Of a stretch of 64,000 nucleotides of DNA, positions 1 to 9,108 are shown piece after piece. Every line of letters begins with the position of its first letter. Position 1 is the first letter of the stretch. Source of the DNA: Nonomuraea helvata (GTDB taxonomy: Bacteria; Actinomycetota; Actinomycetes; Streptosporangiales; Streptosporangiaceae). The stretch is from contig NZ_BAAAXV010000012.1 in assembly GCF_039535785.1 (NCBI RefSeq), positions 62,001 through 126,000 on the forward strand, in the 5' to 3' direction. The translations under genes were made by a program, and so were the position numbers. The notes beneath the pieces are model-generated. The model was given only the letters and a program-made list of their open reading frames with translations, made no database searches and was not told the origin of the DNA.

Positions 1-128
1 ACACCCCGCAGGTCCACGTCCGAGTCCACCGAGGGGAACCCGTACAGGTGGGCCCCGCTCACCGTCGCGAACACCAGCGGGTACGGCTGCTCCCCGGCCA
101 CCTCAGCCAGCCATCCGGGAAGGTTCAC
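1..128 (-). CDS. predicted nucleotidyltransferase, N-terminal part (cut by window edge)
   Basis: This is the first 42 codons of a gene running off the left edge. Translation from the GTG at 128 gives a beta-strand, then a Gly-Ala-His-Leu-Tyr-Gly-Phe segment followed by Asp-Ser-Asp-Val-Asp. That is the Gly-(Ser/Ala)...Asp-x-Asp signature of DNA polymerase beta-type minimal nucleotidyltransferases (RlaP/COG3541-like). The start overlaps the stop of the preceding gene in a 4-bp GTGA, so the two are probably translationally coupled. The neighbour carries the same motif, so this is a tandem pair. The substrate cannot be told from the sequence. Confidence 0.75.
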   Translation of the reverse strand, partial: MNLPGWLAEVAGEQPYPLVFATVSGAHLYGFPSVDSDVDLRG

Positions 129-781
129 AGGTACTCCTTCCGCACGCCCACCAGGAAGTCCTCCACCCGCTCCCGATCCGGCCGCTCCGGCAGCACGCCG
201 GGGGTCGCGGCCACCTCGGCGGCCAGCTCGGCCCGCCAGGCGTCCACCTCCGCCCACGGCACCTCGCCGCGCCGGATCGCCAGCAGCCGCTCCCTGTACG
301 GCCCCACCTGAACGAGCGGCTCCCCGTGGCGCACCAGGTGCAGGCCGCTGAGCAGCAGCCGCACCATGTGCATCGCCTGCTTCCACTTGGGCACGGCCGG
401 GTCGAGCCGGCGGAACTGCGACTCGGCGTACCCGGCGAACGACTGCCGGGCCCGCTCCGACAGGAAGGCCGGGCGCAGGTCGCGCAGCCGCCGCCCGGCC
501 GGCGTGATCACCTCCACGATGGGGGACCACAGGCACTCCAGCACGGTGGGGTTCGCCTCGAGGGCGAGGACGCAGAAGCGCTCGACCTCCCACGAGAACT
601 GCTCGGGCAGCGGCCCGTCCCGGTGCGTCGCCGGCTTCTCCAGCCGCCAGAACGCGGCCGTCGGCGCCACGAAGACGCCCCGCCTGTCGGTGTCGGAGGC
701 GTCCGTCTCGAGCCCGTACGCCCGCGAGCCCATGACGACGGTAAGGATCATGTCATCGGTCACCCGGATATCTTGCGCCAT
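125..781 (-). CDS. predicted nucleotidyltransferase (RlaP/COG3541-like)
   Basis: A 218-residue protein starting at ATG 781 (Met-Ala-Gln-Asp-Ile). Near the N-terminus it has GSRAYGL followed by Asp-Thr-Asp-Arg-Arg-Gly, the active-site signature of polymerase-beta-fold nucleotidyltransferases. The two Asp would bind the metal ions. The C-terminal half is helical and rich in Arg and Trp. An upstream in-frame extension to 979 exists, but it would run into the divergent CoA-ligase gene and precedes the conserved start, so I reject it. The gene is divergent from the CoA ligase with only 27 bp between starts, and its stop overlaps the start of a second nucleotidyltransferase. The family has no firmly established biochemical role that I can name. 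Confidence 0.82.
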   Translation of the reverse strand: MAQDIRVTDDMILTVVMGSRAYGLETDASDTDRRGVFVAPTAAFWRLEKPATHRDGPLPEQFSWEVERFCVLALEANPTVLECLWSPIVEVITPAGRRLRDLRPAFLSERARQSFAGYAESQFRRLDPAVPKWKQAMHMVRLLLSGLHLVRHGEPLVQVGPYRERLLAIRRGEVPWAEVDAWRAELAAEVAATPGVLPERPDRERVEDFLVGVRKEYL

Positions 782-808
782 GGGGCCGGTGGCTGGTCTG
801 ATCGAAAA

Positions 809-2674
809 GTGGGCGCTTATGACGAGGCTTACCGGCGGAGCATCGAGGACCCCGGCGCGTTCTGGGCGGAGGCGGCGCGCGGCATCGACTGGGACGTGCC
901 CCCCGCCACCGTCACCGCGGACGGCCGGTGGTTCCCCGACGGGCGGCTCAACACCTGTCACAACGCGGTGGACCGGCACGTCGCGGCCGGTCGCGGCGAC
1001 CAGGCGGCGCTGATCTACGACAGTCCCGTCACCGGCACCACGGCGACCTTCAGCTACGCCGAGCTGCTCGACCAGGTGGCCAGGACCGCGGGGATGCTCA
1101 GGGATCTCGGCGTGGAAAAGGGCGACACCGTGGTCATCTATCTGCCCATGGTGCCGGAGGCCGTGGTCGCGATGCTGGCCTGCGCCCGGCTAGGGGCCGT
1201 GCACTCGGTGGTGTTCGGCGGGTTCGCGGCCAGGGAGCTGGCCGTGCGGATCGACCATGCCAGGCCCAAGGTGGTGCTCTCGGCGTCCTGCGGCATCGAA
1301 CCGTCCAGGGTGGTGGCGTACAAGCCGCTGCTGGACGCCGCGCTGGAGCAGGCCGAGCACCGGCCAGGTCACTGCGTGATCCTCCAGCGGCCGCAGTGCC
1401 CCGCCAAGCTCGAGGAGGGGCGCGATCTCGACTGGGCGCAGGCGGTAGGCGAGGCCGAGCCCGCGGCGTGCGTGAGCGTGGCCGCCACCGATCCGCTCTA
1501 CGTCCTCTACACCTCCGGCACGACCGGCATGCCCAAGGGCGTCGTGCGCGACAACGGCGGCCATGCGGTCGCGCTGCACTGGAGCATGTCCCACGTGTAC
1601 GGCGCCGCCCCCGGCGAGGTCTACTGGGCCGCCTCCGACGTGGGCTGGGTGGTCGGCCACTCCTACATCGTGTACGCGCCGCTGCTGGCGGGCTGCACGA
1701 CCGTGCTGTACGAGGGCAAACCGGTCGGCACTCCCGACCCGGGCGCGTTCTGGCGGGTGGTGGCCACGCACGGGGTCCGGACGCTGTTCACCGCGCCGAC
1801 CGCGATCCGGGCCATCAAGAAAGAGGACCCATCCGGATATTTCGCGAAAAAGCATGATCTGTCCGGGCTGCGCTACCTCTTCCTGGCCGGCGAGCGCCTC
1901 GATCCCGACACCTACCACTGGGCCACAGACCTGCTCGGCATCCCCGTCATCGACCACTGGTGGCAGACCGAGACCGGCTGGCCCATCGCCGCCGACTGCG
2001 TCGGCCTCGAACGCCTGCCGCTCAAACCGGGCTCACCCACCAAGGCCGTCCCCGGCTGGGACGTCCGGATCCTCGACCCCGACGGCAACGAGTGCCCGCC
2101 CGGCGTGGACGGCGCCGTCACCGTCAAGCTGCCGCTCCCGCCCGGCGCGCTGCCCACGCTCTACCGCGACGAGGCCCGCTTCGCCCGCTCCTACCTGGAG
2201 CGCTACCCCGGCCACTACCTCACGGGCGACGGCGGCCACGTGGACGCCGACGGCTACCTGTACATCATGGGCCGCATCGACGACGTGATCAACGTCGCCG
2301 GACACCGGCTCTCGACCGGCTCGATGGAGGAGGTCATCGCCTCCCATCCCGACGTGGCCGAGTGCGCCGTGATCGGCGTGGCCGACCAGCTGAAGGGCCA
2401 GCTCCCCGTCGGCTTCGTGGTGCTCAAGGCCGGGGCCGTGCGCGACCCGGCGGAGCTGGAGCGCGAGCTGACCGCCCTCGTACGCGAGCGCATCGGCCCC
2501 GTCGCCGCCTTCCGCCGCGCCGTCGTGGTGTCTCGGCTGCCGAAGACGCGGTCGGGCAAGATCCTGCGCGCCACGATGCGGGACATCGCCGACGGCAACC
2601 CGTACTCCACGCCGTCCACCATCGAGGATCCGGCGGCGCTGCCGGAGATCGAGGAGGCCGTGAAGCGAACATGA
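809..2674 (+). CDS. prpE: propionate/acetate--CoA ligase (AMP-forming), PrpE-like
   Basis: A 621-residue ANL-superfamily enzyme that would make propionyl- or acetyl-CoA from the acid, ATP and CoA through an acyl-adenylate. The N-terminal ACAS-type cap is followed by the P-loop YTSGTTGMPKGVVRDNGGH; the VVRDNGGH tail is typical of PrpE-type ligases. Next come WWQTETGWP (motif A5) and a C-terminal domain with RTRSGKILRATMR-like sequence (PKTRSGKILR) holding the catalytic Lys, a possible acetylation site. The length matches PrpE (about 630 aa). I chose GTG 809 because the protein there begins with the family's usual short helix; the longer frame runs through the antisense nucleotidyltransferase gene. 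Acetyl-CoA synthetase is the alternative; substrate choice is inferred. Confidence 0.88.
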   Translation: MGAYDEAYRRSIEDPGAFWAEAARGIDWDVPPATVTADGRWFPDGRLNTCHNAVDRHVAAGRGDQAALIYDSPVTGTTATFSYAELLDQVARTAGMLRDLGVEKGDTVVIYLPMVPEAVVAMLACARLGAVHSVVFGGFAARELAVRIDHARPKVVLSASCGIEPSRVVAYKPLLDAALEQAEHRPGHCVILQRPQCPAKLEEGRDLDWAQAVGEAEPAACVSVAATDPLYVLYTSGTTGMPKGVVRDNGGHAVALHWSMSHVYGAAPGEVYWAASDVGWVVGHSYIVYAPLLAGCTTVLYEGKPVGTPDPGAFWRVVATHGVRTLFTAPTAIRAIKKEDPSGYFAKKHDLSGLRYLFLAGERLDPDTYHWATDLLGIPVIDHWWQTETGWPIAADCVGLERLPLKPGSPTKAVPGWDVRILDPDGNECPPGVDGAVTVKLPLPPGALPTLYRDEARFARSYLERYPGHYLTGDGGHVDADGYLYIMGRIDDVINVAGHRLSTGSMEEVIASHPDVAECAVIGVADQLKGQLPVGFVVLKAGAVRDPAELERELTALVRERIGPVAAFRRAVVVSRLPKTRSGKILRATMRDIADGNPYSTPSTIEDPAALPEIEEAVKRT

Positions 2675-2749
2675 CGGGCCGGTAACTTCCGCCGAAAAGT
2701 CCGCCCGTACGGCGCATGATGGGACATCTCCGTCCCCGGGAGAAGGCAC

Positions 2750-5572
2750 ATGATCGAGACCCCGAGCTACGCCGACGCCCTGAGGATCCTCGGATGCAAG
2801 GACGCCAGGCTCGTCAAGGTGATCGGGTTCGCCTCGGCGGCGGCGCGCACCGGCTGGGCGCTGGCCGGCGCGGGGCAGCTCGCCACCGGCCTGGCCGACC
2901 TGCGCAACAGCATCGCCCTGTACGGCGAGGACGTCGTACGCCGCCTGCCCGAGCTGAAGAGCGGCGTCGACCGGTTCACCCGCACGCAGCGGCTGGCCGC
3001 CGCGCACGCCGTGATCGTCGTCTCCGCCTACTTCGAGGCGCTCGGCGAGGCGAAGCTGCCGTTCACGCTCGACAAGCTCGACCGCGGCGACAAGATCTCC
3101 CACGGGGTGCCGACGCCCGAGCGGTTCGCCAGGCTGGTGGCGAGCCTGCTCCTGGAGCGGCTGCCCACGCCCGAGCCGCACGTGCCGTACACCGGGACCC
3201 GGCTGGCCGTGGAACGTGCCTACCTGCGCATGTCCGAGGCCATGACCGGATACGTGAGCGGCCTGGCCCTCTGGGACGAGCTCTCCGTGGACGACCAGCT
3301 CCTGCTGCCCCGCATGCTCGCCGAGGGCCCGCCCGCGCACGCGCTGCGCATCTACGACGAGGACTACCGGTCGCTGGCGCTCGACAGCCACGAGTTCGGG
3401 GTGCGCAGCCTCGTCACCGAGAAGCCGCCGCCCGCCACGGCGCTGTCGCGGGTGGCCTGGCTGCTGGCCGAGCTGGCCCCGCCGCGGGTCGGCGACCGCC
3501 CCATGATCCACCTGGCCAGGATGGCCGCCAACCTGCTCGACCGGCCGCTGCTGCTGGCCGGCAAGCTCCCCGAGGCCGTCTCGCTCCCGCTGCTCGGCGA
3601 GGGCTACCTCAGCCCCCGCTTCCGGGTCGCCGAGCTGACCCGCGAGGCCGCGCCCGCGCAGCTGAGCTGGTGGGAGGACCAGCGGCTGCTGCCCGACACC
3701 GAGGCGTTCCTGGTCGGCCACCTCACCTCGCTGCGCGCCACCCAGGCGCCGCTGCTCGTGCTGGGCGAGCCAGGCTCGGGCAAGACCAAGCTGACCGAGG
3801 TGTTCGCCGCGCGGCTGGCCAGGTCGGAGTTCCTGCCGATCAGAGTGGAGCTGGGCAGTGTGGCCGCGCGGGCGGGCGTCATCGAGCAGATCGAGCAGGC
3901 CCTCGCGGCCGTGCTGGGGGAGGAGGTGGGCTACGCCGAGCTGGTGACGGCCGCGGACGGGGCCATGCCGGTGATCCTCCTCGACGGGTTCGACGAGCTG
4001 GTGCAGGGCGGCGTCAACCGCTACGACTACCTCGAACGCGTGCAGGAGTTCCAGGCCAGGGAGGCGGAGCTGGGCCGCCCGGCGGCGGTGATCGTGACCA
4101 GCCGCACGGTGGTGGCCGAACGGATGCGCCTCCCCGACGGGCTGCTGGGACTGCAGCTCCAGCCGTTCGACGACGACCAGGTGCGGCAGTGGCTGACCAT
4201 CTGGGACCAGGCCAACCGCGCCCTGCTCGCCCGCCGCGAACTCAAGCCCCTGCCCGCCGAGGCGGCGCTGGTCCACGGTGAGATGGCCAGGCAGCCGCTG
4301 CTGCTGTTGCTGCTCGCCCTCTACGATGCGGGCGGCAACGCGCTCCAGCACGACCACGGGCCGCTCGGCCGCGCCCGCCTGTACGAGGTGCTGCTGCGCG
4401 ACTACACCGAGCGCGAGACCGGCGGCGTGCGGCGGGTGGCCATCGACCAGGAGCTGGTCCTGCTCGGCGCGGTGGCGCTGTCCATGCTCGCCCGCGGCCG
4501 CCAGCTCATCACCGACGAGGCGCTCGACCGCGACCTGCCGGCCCTCTGCCACGGCGGCGAGGACGAGCCGGATGACGAGGACCGGATCGACTGGGCGCGC
4601 AAGGCCACCGAGCGGTTCTTCTTCGTGCGCGGGAACGGCCCCAGGACCGGTTACGCGTTCCTGCACGCCACGTTCGGCGAGTTCCTGGTGGCCTGGCTGG
4701 CCGTCTACGCGCTGCGCGACCTCGACAGGAGGCGCCGCCTGGCGGGGGACGAGCCGCTCGCGGTGGTGCAGGCCGTGGACGACGACCTGCTGTACGCGGT
4801 CACGTCCCACTCGTGCCTGGCCGAGCGCGGCCCGACCGTGGGGTTCGTCCTGGAGCTGCTGGAGGAGGTGCCCTCCGCCGTGCGGGCGCGCTGCGTGGAG
4901 CTGCTGGCCGGGCTGCTGCGCCGATCGCTGCACGAGCGGCCGCGCCGCCACTTCACCGGGTTCCGGCCCGTACGCCACACGCTGACCCGCCGGCTGGCCG
5001 CCTACTCCGCGAACCTGACCCTGCTCGTCGTCTGCGCGTCGGAGGAGCCGGTCCGCGTCTCGTCGATCCTGCCCGGCCCCGACCACTTGGAGCAGTGGTC
5101 CTCGCTCAGCCACCTGTGGAAGGGGCAGCTCGGCCAGGAGGGCTGGACCGGGCTGGTCACCGCGCTGGCGGCGCACCGCGTGGTCGAGGACGGCAAGGAG
5201 GACGTCGTGCTCGGAGGCGACGGGACGGGCGGCATGGGCGACGTCGTCGTCGCGGTCGTCACCGGCCACTCGCCCCGCCACCGGCGGCTGCTCGACCTGC
5301 TGGTGCGGGCCCTGGGGGAGGGCCGCTTCCTGCCGTACCGGGACCGCCTGGCGATCCTGGAGGAGCTGGTGCGGACGGTGGCCGTGCGCTCGCCCGCCAT
5401 GCACCGGGCGCTCGGGGCGATGTGGGCCGAGGACGGGGCCGACCACGCGCAGCTGCGGCCGCTGCTGCGCGCCATGCTCGCCGACCCGGCCGACCGGATG
5501 GGCACGTGGGAGCTGCTCGTCAAGGCCGGCATTCCGGAGACGGCGCTCTGGGAGATCCAGGGTCTAGACTGA
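2750..5572 (+). CDS. NACHT-domain STAND NTPase
   Basis: A 940-residue protein started by ATG 2750 behind a GGGAGAAGG ribosome-binding site. Residues 1-330 are a mostly helical N-terminal region of the kind found in actinobacterial NACHT proteins. The NTPase core follows: Walker A GEPGSGKT at 339-346, and Walker B VILLDGFDEL at 408-417 with the double-acidic DGFDE typical of NACHT. A conserved FLHATFGEFLVA near 637 is the winged-helix motif seen after NACHT domains. The C-terminal 300 residues are helical with no recognisable leucine-rich, WD40 or TPR repeat. Bacterial NACHT proteins are established anti-phage factors in several cases, but no partner gene is visible here, so a defence role is inference. 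Its 3' end overlaps the convergent histidine kinase by 9 bp. Confidence 0.88.
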   Translation: MIETPSYADALRILGCKDARLVKVIGFASAAARTGWALAGAGQLATGLADLRNSIALYGEDVVRRLPELKSGVDRFTRTQRLAAAHAVIVVSAYFEALGEAKLPFTLDKLDRGDKISHGVPTPERFARLVASLLLERLPTPEPHVPYTGTRLAVERAYLRMSEAMTGYVSGLALWDELSVDDQLLLPRMLAEGPPAHALRIYDEDYRSLALDSHEFGVRSLVTEKPPPATALSRVAWLLAELAPPRVGDRPMIHLARMAANLLDRPLLLAGKLPEAVSLPLLGEGYLSPRFRVAELTREAAPAQLSWWEDQRLLPDTEAFLVGHLTSLRATQAPLLVLGEPGSGKTKLTEVFAARLARSEFLPIRVELGSVAARAGVIEQIEQALAAVLGEEVGYAELVTAADGAMPVILLDGFDELVQGGVNRYDYLERVQEFQAREAELGRPAAVIVTSRTVVAERMRLPDGLLGLQLQPFDDDQVRQWLTIWDQANRALLARRELKPLPAEAALVHGEMARQPLLLLLLALYDAGGNALQHDHGPLGRARLYEVLLRDYTERETGGVRRVAIDQELVLLGAVALSMLARGRQLITDEALDRDLPALCHGGEDEPDDEDRIDWARKATERFFFVRGNGPRTGYAFLHATFGEFLVAWLAVYALRDLDRRRRLAGDEPLAVVQAVDDDLLYAVTSHSCLAERGPTVGFVLELLEEVPSAVRARCVELLAGLLRRSLHERPRRHFTGFRPVRHTLTRRLAAYSANLTLLVVCASEEPVRVSSILPGPDHLEQWSSLSHLWKGQLGQEGWTGLVTALAAHRVVEDGKEDVVLGGDGTGGMGDVVVAVVTGHSPRHRRLLDLLVRALGEGRFLPYRDRLAILEELVRTVAVRSPAMHRALGAMWAEDGADHAQLRPLLRAMLADPADRMGTWELLVKAGIPETALWEIQGLD

Positions 5573-6739
5573 GCCGCCCTCGGCGTGGACGGGCAGCTCG
5601 ACGGTGATCGTCAGCCCGCCTTCCTCTCTGGGCGTGGCCGTGACCGTGCCGCCGTGCGCCTCGGTGATCACCCGTACGATCGACAGGCCCAGCCCGCTGC
5701 CCCGGTCCGAGCGGAGCCGGTCGCCGTGCAGCCGCCGGAACGGCTCGAAGATCGTTTCGATCTCGTACGGCGGCACCTGCAGCCCCGTGTTGGCCACGAC
5801 CAGCTCGACCCGGTCGGCCCGCCGCCGGGTCGTCACCCACACCTCGCCCTTCGGGTGGTTGTGCCTGATGGCGTTCTCCACGAGGTTCTGCACCAGCCGC
5901 TCCACCAGCACCGCCTCGCCCGCCGTCGGAGCGGGGTCGAGCAGCCGGTGCATGGTCACCTCACGCTCCGACGCCTCACCCGCCGCCTGGTCCAGCACGT
6001 GCTCGGCCACGTCCGTCAGGTCGAACGGCCGCCGGTCCAGCACCGCCTGCTCGCCCTCGGTGAGCGCCAGCAGGCCGTCGATGAGTCGCTCGTGGCGGGC
6101 GTTGACCAGCAGCAGCGACTCGCCGAGCCGCTTGACGTCGTCGGTCGCGTCCGGCCGGCGCACGGCCACGTCCACGAGCGTCCTGTTGATGGTGAGCGGG
6201 GTGCGCAGCTCGTGCGAGGCGTTCGCGACGAACCTGCGCTGCCCGTCGAACGAGCGCGCGAGGCGGTCGAGCATCACGTCGTAGCTGTCGGTCAGCTCCT
6301 TGATCTCGTCGCGCGAGCCCTTGTACCCGATGCGCTCGCTCAGGTCGTGATTCTGGACGATGCGGCGGGCGGTGTCGGTGACGTTCCTGAGCGGGATGAG
6401 CACCATGCCGGCCGTCCGCCAGCCGACCCCGAACGCGATCCCCGTGCCGCCGAGCACGGTCAGCGCACCGGCGTTGCGCAGGTTGCCGAGGACACTGTCC
6501 TGGTAGGTGCCGTGCACCTTGAGTGCGAACTTCCGGGCGAGCTCATAACCTTCATGGAAACGCTCGCTCGACAGCCAGCCATATCGATCGTCGGGAAGCA
6601 CGATCGAGTTGGGAGTGAACACGCTCGCCCGGTACTGCAGGCTTGCCCGGACAACGAAGTAGACGGAGACCAGCGCGGTCCCGGAGACCACGAAGAAGAC
6701 GCCCGCGCAGGCCAGCGCGAACCTCAGGCGCATGCTCAT
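5564..6739 (-). CDS. sensor histidine kinase (OmpR-type pair)
   Basis: A 391-residue membrane kinase. A first transmembrane helix (about residues 8-30), an extracytoplasmic loop of about 60 residues and a second helix (about 90-117) precede a HAMP segment. The HisKA box is ASHELRTP with phospho-acceptor His176. The HATPase domain has the N box (NLVENAIRHN) and G boxes (SDRGSGLGLSIV). Start ATG 6739 overlaps the stop of the response regulator in ATGA, so the two are co-translated. The periplasmic loop is rich in Tyr, Arg and Asp and gives no clue to the ligand. The architecture resembles CseC/CutS-like actinobacterial kinases, but I would not assign a specific system. Confidence 0.93.
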   Translation of the reverse strand: MSMRLRFALACAGVFFVVSGTALVSVYFVVRASLQYRASVFTPNSIVLPDDRYGWLSSERFHEGYELARKFALKVHGTYQDSVLGNLRNAGALTVLGGTGIAFGVGWRTAGMVLIPLRNVTDTARRIVQNHDLSERIGYKGSRDEIKELTDSYDVMLDRLARSFDGQRRFVANASHELRTPLTINRTLVDVAVRRPDATDDVKRLGESLLLVNARHERLIDGLLALTEGEQAVLDRRPFDLTDVAEHVLDQAAGEASEREVTMHRLLDPAPTAGEAVLVERLVQNLVENAIRHNHPKGEVWVTTRRRADRVELVVANTGLQVPPYEIETIFEPFRRLHGDRLRSDRGSGLGLSIVRVITEAHGGTVTATPREEGGLTITVELPVHAEGGSV

Positions 6740-7392
6740 GGAATGCGGTACCCCGATCCGGGCACGGTCTCGATGACCTGGGGCTCGCCTAGTTTCTTGC
6801 GCAGTTTCATCATCGTCGTGCGCACCGTGTTCGTGAACGGGTCGATGTGCTCGTCCCACACCTTCTCCAGCAGCGTCTCGGCCGACACCACGGCCCCCTG
6901 GGCGCGCAGCAGCTCGGCCAGCAGGCCGAACTCCTTGCGGGCGAGCGGCACGTACCTGCCCTCCCTGAACACCTGCCGGTGCGCCCAGTCCAGCCGCACC
7001 CCCGCCCGCTCCAGCATCGGCGGGTCGGCCCGCCTGGCCCGCCGCCCGAGCGCGTGCACCCGGGCCACCAGCTCCTCGAACGCGAACGGCTTGGGCAGGT
7101 AGTCGTCGGCCCCCAGCGACAGCCCGGCCACCCGGGCCCGCACGTCGCCCGCGGCGGTCAGCATGAGCACCCGCACCAGCCAGCCCTGCTCGACCACGGT
7201 CCTGCACACCTCGTCCCCGTGCACCATCGGCAGGTCCCGGTCGAGGATCAGCACGTCGTAGTCGTGCACACCGAGCCGTTCGAGCGCCGCGTCCCCGTCG
7301 TAGGCGACATCGACGGCCAGTGCCTCCCCCCGTAACCCCTCGGCGATCGAGTCGGCGAGCATCCGCTCGTCCTCGGCGACCAAAACGCGCAC
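6736..7392 (-). CDS. OmpR/PhoB-family response regulator
   Basis: A 218-residue two-domain regulator. The receiver domain has the acidic pocket AEDE near residues 6-9, phospho-acceptor Asp51 (ILDRDLP) and the conserved Lys in LPKPF. The C-terminal winged helix carries the usual ARKEFGLLAELL, NTVRTTMMKLRKKLG and ETVPGSGYRI motifs. It is first in a two-gene operon with the kinase (ATGA overlap). The gene is divergent from the GT-C membrane protein at 7542. The intervening 149 bp contains 11-bp-spaced direct repeats of the sort bound by this family, so autoregulation and control of the neighbour are plausible. Confidence 0.94.
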   Translation of the reverse strand: MRVLVAEDERMLADSIAEGLRGEALAVDVAYDGDAALERLGVHDYDVLILDRDLPMVHGDEVCRTVVEQGWLVRVLMLTAAGDVRARVAGLSLGADDYLPKPFAFEELVARVHALGRRARRADPPMLERAGVRLDWAHRQVFREGRYVPLARKEFGLLAELLRAQGAVVSAETLLEKVWDEHIDPFTNTVRTTMMKLRKKLGEPQVIETVPGSGYRIP

Positions 7393-7435
7393 AGCGCCCC
7401 CAAAAGATCTAAAAGCCGCCAGTTTGCCCCGCTCG

Positions 7436-7453
7436 GCATAACGCGCGCATAAC
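7436..7453. promoter_or_regulatory. 11-bp-spaced direct repeats, possible response-regulator box
   Basis: Two copies of GCATAAC begin at 7436 and 7447, exactly 11 bp apart, in the shared upstream region of the response regulator and the GT-C gene. OmpR/PhoB-family dimers bind head-to-tail repeats with 11-bp spacing. A second direct repeat, GGTGACG at 7461 and 7479, flanks an A+T-rich AGGTTATA. Binding by the adjacent regulator is inferred only from spacing and position. Confidence 0.4.
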
Positions 7454-7541
7454 CAGAATCGGTGACGTTCAGGTTATAGGTGACGCACTGGACTGGCCGC
7501 CCGAAGCCGGGATCCGCCCGGCTCTTCCGGGGGAGAAGGCC

Positions 7542-8915
7542 ATGGCGTCCACGCTCGTGAGGGGACGCCTGGAACGTCCGGGTCTCCTGCGCGGTCATGG
7601 ATTGTTCGGGTGCGTGCTCGTGCTCGCCGCCGCGCTGCGCGTGCTGGTCATGCTGGGGTACGACACGGCGCGGCTCTACTGGTACGACTCGTTCACCTAC
7701 CTGGACACGGCCGTGCACATGCGGCCGCAGGGCGCGTTCCACCCGGCGGGCTATTCGTGGTTCCTGTGGGCGCTGCGGCCCTTCCACAGCGTGGAGCTGG
7801 TCGTGGGCGTGCAGCACGCGATGGGGCTGGCCACCGGGGCGATGATCTACCTGCTGCTGCGCCGCCGGTCGCTGCCGGGCTGGGGCGCGGCGCTGGCGGC
7901 GGCGCCGGTGCTGTTCGACCCGGCGTTCGTCCGGCTGGAGCACGCCGTGCTGTCGGACTCGCAGGTCATCTTCCTCGTCGTGGCCGCGCTGCTCGTGCTG
8001 CTGTGGCGGCCCGAGGTGTCCACGCGGGCCGCCACGTGGACAGGCGCGGTGGCGGGGGTGCTCCTCGCGCTCGCCGGCCTGACCCGTACCGCCACCGTGC
8101 CGCTGATCGGCCTGGCCGCCCTCTACCTGCTGGCGCAGCGCGCGTCCTGGCGGCAGGCCCTCGCGCTGGCGGTGGCGGGCACGCTGCCGCTGCTCGCCTA
8201 CGCCGGCTGGTACGCCCAGCACCACGGCAGGTTCGCATTGAGCGGCTCGGACGGCGTCGCCCTGTGGGCGCGCACCATGACCTTCGCCGACTGCTCGGTC
8301 ATCAAGCCGCCCCCTGAGCAGGCCGTGCTCTGCCCGAACGGCACCGTCCTGGACGCCGCCTCCGAGTACGTCTGGGACCCCCGGGCCTCGCTCAACCGCC
8401 TGCCCGGCGACCGGTTCGCCCACAACGACCTGGCCAGGTCGTTCGCGCTCAGAGCCATCGCCGCGCAGCCCCTGGACTACCTGCGCGAGGTCGTCCGCGA
8501 CACCTCGCTCGCCTTCACCTGGGAGCCCGTCGCCCATCCGAGGCGGATGACCCCGTCCACGGCCTTCTCGCGCGGCTCGTGGCCGCTCCCCTCGGGATAC
8601 GCCCTCATCGACCAGGTGCGGAACGACTACGACCCGGACATCCGCGGCATGCGCTCCGTCGAGCCCTTCGCCTCGGTGCTGGTCGCCTACCCGTACCCGT
8701 GGTTCCTGCACGGCACGCTCTTCGGCGTCCTGCTGCCGGCCGGGGGAGTGGGTGCGGTGGTGCGCCGCCGTCCGGTCGCGCTGCCGTGGTCGTTCGCGAT
8801 GTTCCTGCTCGTCGCGCCGGTGGCCGCGCTCGACTTCGATCACCGGTACGTCCTGCCGGCCATCCCGCTCGCCTGCGTGGCCGCGGCGCTGACCGTGCAC
8901 GGGATCCGTCGCTGA
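7542..8915 (+). CDS. polytopic membrane protein, GT-C (ArnT/PMT-like) glycosyltransferase
   Basis: A 457-residue protein with about ten hydrophobic helices. ATG 7542 is preceded by GGGGGAGAAGG. The first large loop holds YWYDSFTYLDTAVHM, resembling the acidic substrate-site loop of GT-C enzymes, which take sugars from polyprenyl-phosphate donors outside the membrane. A large soluble segment (about residues 225-370) with two Cys lies between helix clusters, and a further run of helices closes the protein. No classical Asp-Asp or Asp-Glu pair at the first loop stands out, so the catalytic class is tentative. It lies next to a two-component pair on the opposite strand, with a potential shared control region. 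Confidence 0.65.
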   Translation: MASTLVRGRLERPGLLRGHGLFGCVLVLAAALRVLVMLGYDTARLYWYDSFTYLDTAVHMRPQGAFHPAGYSWFLWALRPFHSVELVVGVQHAMGLATGAMIYLLLRRRSLPGWGAALAAAPVLFDPAFVRLEHAVLSDSQVIFLVVAALLVLLWRPEVSTRAATWTGAVAGVLLALAGLTRTATVPLIGLAALYLLAQRASWRQALALAVAGTLPLLAYAGWYAQHHGRFALSGSDGVALWARTMTFADCSVIKPPPEQAVLCPNGTVLDAASEYVWDPRASLNRLPGDRFAHNDLARSFALRAIAAQPLDYLREVVRDTSLAFTWEPVAHPRRMTPSTAFSRGSWPLPSGYALIDQVRNDYDPDIRGMRSVEPFASVLVAYPYPWFLHGTLFGVLLPAGGVGAVVRRRPVALPWSFAMFLLVAPVAALDFDHRYVLPAIPLACVAAALTVHGIRR

Positions 8916-9108
8916 CGAGCAGGCCCACATTATCCCGGTGGCTACGATCATGTTGCGCGCCGGAGAGCATCGGCGAGCGCGCCTCACGCGTCCAAAGGGG
9001 CGGGGGCGGCCGCTGCGGTGCTGGTGGAGGCCGTGGTGATGCCTGCCCGCCGTCCTGGAAGCGCCCTCTGAGCGAGCTCTGTGGTTCCCCCGTCTGACCT
9101 TTCAGAGG

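Noticed and set aside
1190..1957. Minus-strand open frame inside the CoA ligase gene
   Set aside because: The translation is a low-complexity mirror of the ligase reading frame without any domain.
2033..5446. 1137-codon minus-strand open frame
   Set aside because: It lies antisense to the CoA ligase and NACHT genes, has highly Arg/Gln/Gly-rich, low-complexity composition and matches no domain; it is a high-GC shadow frame.
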